Assembly: GCA_945787105.1 (NCBI GenBank)
Contig: CALZGZ010000137.1
Span: 1-45,900, forward strand
Source of the DNA: an uncultured Gammaproteobacteria bacterium
Lineage (GTDB): Bacteria > Pseudomonadota > Gammaproteobacteria > Arenicellales > JAANXG01
Length of the DNA stretch: 45,900 nucleotides
Direction: 5' to 3'
The translations under genes were made by a program, and so were the position numbers. Shown piece after piece: positions 41,501 to 45,900 of this stretch (its first letter is position 1; each line of letters begins with the position of its first letter). The notes under the pieces are model-generated. The model saw only the letters and a list, made by a program, of their open reading frames with translations, did no database searches and was not told the DNA's origin.

Positions 41501-42685
41501 TTAATCAAATGTATTTCTAAAACTATTTTCGAATGCTGTTTTGACAGTTTCCAAGGTATACCGAGTTACGACTATTTTTCGTGCTTGCTCTGATAAACGT
41601 CTATGAAATTTCCTATTATTAACGACATGTAACAGCGCATTTCCTACGGCGTCAGCATTAGAATCCACCAGCAATCCAGTTTTTTCATGAATAACGTATT
41701 CCTCTGGTCCGCCACATCTGGTTGAGATTACCGGTATTCCGCAACTCATGGCCTCCAAAGCCGCGATACACAGGCCTTCTTGATGGGAGGGAATGATAAA
41801 GGCGTCCATTGCCGTCAAATAATTGGGCAGCTGTCCGGTTTCAACCCAATCAACTGTCTTGATGTGTTCGGTTAATGCAAGTTTTTGGATTTTTGAACGT
41901 AACGTATGGCTTATAGTCCCGCCAATTAGTGTTGCACTAATGGGGTGGTTATTTTTATGACAATACGCGATGGCATCGATAAATAGCTCTATATTTTTTC
42001 TCGGATCATCGAGTCTACCGACAAATCCAACTGACCGATTATATTTACTATTATTTTTGGGTGTGAAAAAGTGTGCATCCACAGGTACCGGCATAATATC
42101 CTTAACCGCATCGTAATCTACAATATTATTAAGAGTCTTTCGTGTGTATTGGCTCACTGCGATGACATTACCGGTAGATACTATTTTCCTTTCGAGTCTA
42201 AGTATCGCCGGAGAGTTGATGACTTTATCCAAGCAACGTCTAAGCAGTGGAAAGGAACGCACACGATCTTTCCGATCGTCATGCCAGGGGGTGGCCACCC
42301 AAGCCCAGAACGGTTTGTTGGTTGAAAGATATGGTGTGGCTGCAAGGCAATTCCCCGATACAGACACATGGTATTCACAACTCGATAACAGATCTTTCCA
42401 CAGGTGAGTAGGCAAGTAGTGTGTGAACTCGAGTTCTGGCAACCAAGTGCCCAACGCGTGCGCCTCGACGCCGTCAAATACTTGATGCTGTTGTTTGCCA
42501 ATTTTGCCACGCAGTAAACGATAACTAGGGACGGATAGACTTGGCGCGGCCCGATACGGCTGATAGTAACCAATAATCGGCACGAGTCCTAAGCTTCGTA
42601 CCTGTTCGACAATGAATCGCGTCATCTGCGGAACACCTCCGCTGATTGGCGCAATTGTAGATATCAATACGCGTTTGGACTTCAA
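41501..42685 (-). CDS. Family 4 glycosyltransferase
   Basis: A 394-residue GT-B protein: VLISTIAPISGGVPQMTRF at the N-terminus, GFVGRLDDPRKNIELFIDA and EGLCIAALEAMSCG (E-x7-E) in the donor domain, then TRCGGPEEYVIHEKTGLLVD. It probably adds a sugar to the lipid-linked chain at the inner membrane. The start is TTG at 42685, eight bases after the asparagine-synthase stop, with no nearby ATG. The N-terminus is therefore slightly uncertain. Confidence 0.92.
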   Translation of the reverse strand: MKSKRVLISTIAPISGGVPQMTRFIVEQVRSLGLVPIIGYYQPYRAAPSLSVPSYRLLRGKIGKQQHQVFDGVEAHALGTWLPELEFTHYLPTHLWKDLLSSCEYHVSVSGNCLAATPYLSTNKPFWAWVATPWHDDRKDRVRSFPLLRRCLDKVINSPAILRLERKIVSTGNVIAVSQYTRKTLNNIVDYDAVKDIMPVPVDAHFFTPKNNSKYNRSVGFVGRLDDPRKNIELFIDAIAYCHKNNHPISATLIGGTISHTLRSKIQKLALTEHIKTVDWVETGQLPNYLTAMDAFIIPSHQEGLCIAALEAMSCGIPVISTRCGGPEEYVIHEKTGLLVDSNADAVGNALLHVVNNRKFHRRLSEQARKIVVTRYTLETVKTAFENSFRNTFD

Positions 42686-42693
42686 TATTTGGT

Positions 42694-44529
42694 TTACGAC
42701 GGCTGGAAGATCGGTGACATTACGTTATAAGCCCACCGTCGTGCCCAGTGGCATCCGTCTCTGGCCAGTAACGGTACACGGCGCCAAGTGTCAAGCGTTG
42801 GCATCGCTTCTAACCATATGGGAATCGGTAATCCAAAACCGGTTTTGTTCCTGTTTATTACCTTATCTGGCAATGGCCTTCGCGGAGCCTGCGCCAATAG
42901 TTCCTTAAAATTGTTGGTGGAATCTGCGTCGACGAGAAGAGGCGCAAGTTTATCCAACAACACCGCATCGACAAGTGGAGTTCGAATTTCCACTGAGTGA
43001 TCCATCCCCGCCCAATCCGAGTCGCGCAGCAGTTGATTACGTAAATAATATGTGGATTCCAAAGCGGCGACGCGGCCAAAATTTGTTTCAGGATCTGGCT
43101 GTAATCCGTTTTGTATATGCGCGATAGGAGAGAGCTTCGAAAGACCTTCATGGGCAAATTCCTCTCCTACCAGATTCTGCAGTTCCCAAGGCATGAACAA
43201 GCCGCGTCGCAGCAAATAAGCACCAGCGTAACTGCCACCGAGCAAAATTAGCCCGCCTAATTTCGGATTCAGGGGTAAACCGGCGCTACTCAGTAGTCGC
43301 ACGAGTTGTCGAAACCATTCTCCTAGCTGTGGTACGGTGCTAATAAAACGCAATATTTTTACGGATTGCCGAATATCGCGAAACGATGGATAACCTCCCA
43401 TCAACTCATCGCCGCCAACACCAGATAACACAACCTTTAGGCCATGTTGCTTCGCGACATAGCTCACTAACCAAGTGTTCAACCCATCAATAGACGGCTG
43501 GTCCATTGCTTCTAAGAATGTCGGAATCAATCGGGAAATTTCATCTCTTGGAAATATGTACGGTCTATGATGGGCGCCATAATAGTCGGCAACCATTGCA
43601 GCCAGCGGCTGTTCGTCATCTTCTTTGCCCCTGTATTCGTCGAAAGACAGCGTGAAGGCATCAATGGGTTCATCGGAGACATCACGCATCAGCCCCAATA
43701 TGGCTCCGGAATCTATTCCCGACGATAGAAAAACCGCTACCGGAACATCCGCCAACATATGATGAATCACAGATTCTCGAATTGCTTGCGCAAAATGTCC
43801 TGGCTCCAGAACCTCGGGCCGTTCTGCCCGTGCGGCAACATACGCGTTGGAAACCGAAAAAAAAGAGCGGATGTCCGGTGTTCGGCCAAGTGCACACCGC
43901 AGAATGCTTCCTGCTGGTAACGACTTAATTTCTCGCAAACACGTGTAGGGCTCCGGCACATGTCCAAACAAATAAAAGCCACAAATACCTGCGGGATCTT
44001 GCTGTTTGGATATCGCGTCACTGGTTTGTAACGCTTTTACTTGAGAAGCGATGCGTAACGTCTTACCGTCGTCGGAGTAATACAGTGGTTTAATTCCATA
44101 TGGATCACGCGCACAGAATAAGCTTTTCTTCTTAGCATCCCAGATAACGAACGCATACATACCACGCAAATAATCAACTAATCGCTCGCCTTTATCGCGG
44201 TATAGATATAGCAGTACTTCGGTGTCGCTTTTGGAGCGAAACACATATCCTTTGCGTTCGAGTTTTGCCCTTATTTCTCTGTAGTTGTAGATTTCTCCGT
44301 TGTACACCAATACGCTGCTACTTGTTGCATCCATCATAGGTTGTGCAGCAGCATCGCTCAAATCGAGGATGGATAGACGTGTATGGGCCAAACCGATAAT
44401 GTTTTCCAACCAGATACCTTCTCCATCTGGTCCGCGATTACGCATTTGATGTTGCATCAGCGTGAGTTCGCGCTTTGAGACGCGGGACGAGCGATTGGAG
44501 TAACCAAAAATAGCGGCTAAACCGCACAT
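42694..44529 (-). CDS. Asparagine synthase (glutamine-hydrolysing) family amidotransferase
   Basis: A 611-residue AsnB-like protein. The N-terminal glutaminase domain begins MCGLAAIFG, leaving Cys2 as the catalytic nucleophile, with RNRGPDGEG and VYNGEIYNYRE. The synthetase domain shows the PP-loop FLSSGIDSGAI and VVLSGVGGDELMGGYPSF. Paralogues within surface-polysaccharide clusters are generally thought to amidate uronic acid or amino-acid substituents rather than make free asparagine, and that seems likely here, but it is inferred from position. It is ten bases after the epimerase and eight before a GT4 gene, tightly packed. Confidence 0.92.
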   Translation of the reverse strand: MCGLAAIFGYSNRSSRVSKRELTLMQHQMRNRGPDGEGIWLENIIGLAHTRLSILDLSDAAAQPMMDATSSSVLVYNGEIYNYREIRAKLERKGYVFRSKSDTEVLLYLYRDKGERLVDYLRGMYAFVIWDAKKKSLFCARDPYGIKPLYYSDDGKTLRIASQVKALQTSDAISKQQDPAGICGFYLFGHVPEPYTCLREIKSLPAGSILRCALGRTPDIRSFFSVSNAYVAARAERPEVLEPGHFAQAIRESVIHHMLADVPVAVFLSSGIDSGAILGLMRDVSDEPIDAFTLSFDEYRGKEDDEQPLAAMVADYYGAHHRPYIFPRDEISRLIPTFLEAMDQPSIDGLNTWLVSYVAKQHGLKVVLSGVGGDELMGGYPSFRDIRQSVKILRFISTVPQLGEWFRQLVRLLSSAGLPLNPKLGGLILLGGSYAGAYLLRRGLFMPWELQNLVGEEFAHEGLSKLSPIAHIQNGLQPDPETNFGRVAALESTYYLRNQLLRDSDWAGMDHSVEIRTPLVDAVLLDKLAPLLVDADSTNNFKELLAQAPRRPLPDKVINRNKTGFGLPIPIWLEAMPTLDTWRRVPLLARDGCHWARRWAYNVMSPIFQPS

Positions 44530-44539
44530 ATAATACTCT

Positions 44540-45517
44540 TTAATTCGTTCTTGAGAACCAGTCCCATGCGGTTTTTATAATTTGTTCCAAATTATCGTAA
44601 TTTGGTTTCCATCCTAGTTCTGTTCTTGCTTTACTCGAGTCGGCGATTAATACCGGCGGATCGCCCGGTCGACGATTTCCTATTTGAACCGGAATTTCTC
44701 GGCCACATACGCCGGCGGAGACGTCAATTATTTCTTTGACAGAATATCCCTCATCGTTACCCAGATTATAAGTCTTTAGACCCGGCCTTTCTTCAACAGC
44801 CTCAAGTGCGAGCACGTGGGCTTCGGCAAGATCAGTCACATGTATATAGTCGCGCACACAGGTTCCATCCCGCGTGTCGTAGTCATCGCCAAACACCGTG
44901 ATTGACTCCCGTTTTCCCGCCGCAGCCAACATTACGTTTGGTATCAGATGAGTCTCAGGGTCATGCCACTCGCCGATTTGACCATCTGGATCTGAACCGG
45001 CTGCATTAAAATAGCGCAGGGAGCAAGCGCGAAGACTATACGCATATGCATAATCTCTAAGCATATGCTCGATCACTAGTTTGGAACGCCCATAGGGATT
45101 AACGGGTTGCTGCACGTGGCTGTCAGGAATGGGAATAGCCTTTGGTATACCATAGGTCGCACACGTGCTGGAGAATATAATGTTTTCAACATTGCATTCC
45201 CGCATAACGTTTAACAAAGTCATGCTGCCGTGCACGTTATTCTTGTAGTACTTCAAGGGGTCGGCCATTGATTCTCCAACATATGCATAGGCAGCGAAAT
45301 GCATGACCGCCTCAGGCTGATACTTGTGAAACACCGAATGTAGGCGCTGAGAATCGTTTATGTCGCCCTCTTCCAAAGGTCCCCACTTCACGAATTCTCG
45401 GTGACCGTAAACAAGATTATCGTAACAAATCGGTTCAAAACCATGATGAAATAAAGACTTACAAGTATGGCTGCCGATATACCCGGCGCCACCAGTAACA
45501 AGAATTCGTCGATTCAC
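44540..45517 (-). CDS. galE: UDP-sugar 4-epimerase, GalE family
   Basis: A 325-residue extended SDR: RILVTGGAGYIGSHT for NAD binding, FSSTCATYGIP for the catalytic Ser/Thr, YGRSK for the Tyr/Lys pair, and RYFNAAGSDPDGQIGEWHD and TRDGTCVRDYIHVTDLAEA, typical of GalE/ExoB. It would interconvert UDP-glucose and UDP-galactose. Because a UDP-glucuronate decarboxylase-like gene lies 14 bp upstream, UDP-xylose/UDP-arabinose epimerisation is an alternative: ExoB-type enzymes include UDP-xylose 4-epimerases. The symbol reflects family only. Confidence 0.88.
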   Translation of the reverse strand: MNRRILVTGGAGYIGSHTCKSLFHHGFEPICYDNLVYGHREFVKWGPLEEGDINDSQRLHSVFHKYQPEAVMHFAAYAYVGESMADPLKYYKNNVHGSMTLLNVMRECNVENIIFSSTCATYGIPKAIPIPDSHVQQPVNPYGRSKLVIEHMLRDYAYAYSLRACSLRYFNAAGSDPDGQIGEWHDPETHLIPNVMLAAAGKRESITVFGDDYDTRDGTCVRDYIHVTDLAEAHVLALEAVEERPGLKTYNLGNDEGYSVKEIIDVSAGVCGREIPVQIGNRRPGDPPVLIADSSKARTELGWKPNYDNLEQIIKTAWDWFSRTN

Positions 45518-45531
45518 AGGCTCGAATTATT

Positions 45532-45900
45532 TCAAATCTTAGAATGGTGTCTTAAATATTGATCGAAGTAATCGATGGTTTTTTTTAGGCCCTCTTCCAA
45601 GCCTACTTTTGGCTCCCAACCCAGTTCTTGCTTGACCAATGAAATGTCTGGACATCTTTGTTTTGGATCATCACCAGGCAGGAGTTTGCTTGTGATCTCA
45701 GACCTGGAACCGGTTAACGTTATGATGGCTTCCGCCAATTCCAAGATTGTGAATTCAAGGGGGTTGCCCGCGTTGAGAGGTCCAGTAAAGTCGACCGGGG
45801 TTTCCATAAATTTTATCATTACATTTATCAAATCCGATACATAACAGAAAGACCTAGTCTGCATTCCATCGCCAAAAATCGTTATGGGATCATTGTTCAA
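45532..45900 (-). CDS. UDP-glucuronate decarboxylase-like SDR (5' part beyond window)
   Basis: Only the C-terminal 122 residues are in the window; the reading frame continues past the right edge. TIFGDGMQTRSFCYVSDLI, GPLNAGNPLEFTILELAE, PGDDPKQRCPDISL and LGWEPKVGLEEGLKKTIDYF match UDP-xylose synthase (UXS) and closely related NAD-dependent epimerase/dehydratases. UXS converts UDP-glucuronate to UDP-xylose. The catalytic YxxxK is not in the window, so dTDP-glucose dehydratase-like relatives cannot be fully excluded. It is the most upstream visible gene of the polysaccharide locus, 14 bp before the epimerase. Confidence 0.82.
   Translation of the reverse strand: MNNDPITIFGDGMQTRSFCYVSDLINVMIKFMETPVDFTGPLNAGNPLEFTILELAEAIITLTGSRSEITSKLLPGDDPKQRCPDISLVKQELGWEPKVGLEEGLKKTIDYFDQYLRHHSKI

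Noticed and set aside
24180-45900. CRISPR array, toxin-antitoxin or anti-phage defence genes
   Set aside because: No regularly spaced direct repeats and no nuclease, helicase or toxin-like proteins were seen; all the genes fit glycan synthesis.

Overview
This 45.9 kb window looks like the chromosome of a gammaproteobacterium, probably free-living and not a species I can name. The evidence is the prfB-lysS pair with an RF2 autoregulatory frameshift, a proton-pumping PntAB transhydrogenase, FadBA-type beta-oxidation, NudC and a YccA-like membrane protein. No replication, phage or transposase genes were seen.

Layout. Positions 1-20.7 kb are mostly core metabolism. From the left: lysS (cut by the window edge) and prfB on the minus strand; a divergent membrane-anchored FHA-PilZ protein; pntA-pntB on the plus strand; a glycosyltransferase plus a methyltransferase lodged between pntB and sucD; then on the minus strand sucC-sucD, a short malic enzyme, fadB-fadA, and an SDR (probable 2,4-dienoyl-CoA reductase type) with nudC. 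A GC-rich repeat lies between nudC and fadB. From 17.9 to 20.7 kb come a glycosyltransferase-like gene and two methyltransferases, ending at a tRNA-Ser(UGA). A GT-C type membrane glycosyltransferase and a YccA-family gene follow on the plus strand and end at a clear terminator.

From 24.2 kb to the right edge everything is on the minus strand and forms one surface-polysaccharide locus. Transcription runs from right to left: UDP-glucuronate decarboxylase (cut by the edge), a GalE-like epimerase, an asparagine-synthase-like amidotransferase, GT4, the Wzm/Wzt ABC exporter, an FkbM-type methyltransferase, GT4, four GT2 genes, an O-antigen ligase/polymerase-like membrane protein, two GT4 genes, a WaaE-like GT2, a carbamoyltransferase, a 50-residue DUF5989 protein and a WecA-type initiating transferase. 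The proposed flow is: WecA starts the chain on undecaprenyl phosphate, the glycosyltransferases extend it using UDP-sugars that include pentoses, methyl-, amido- and carbamoyl-transfer decorate it, and Wzm/Wzt exports it. By eye the glycosyltransferase block is more AT-rich than the housekeeping part, has longer gaps and more non-ATG starts, which fits modular acquisition.

I did not find a clear-cut new defence or mobile system. The items most worth a second look are the FHA-PilZ fusion, the DUF5989/carbamoyltransferase/WecA tail, the possible broken gene at 27.2-27.5 kb, and the repeat at 15.7 kb.
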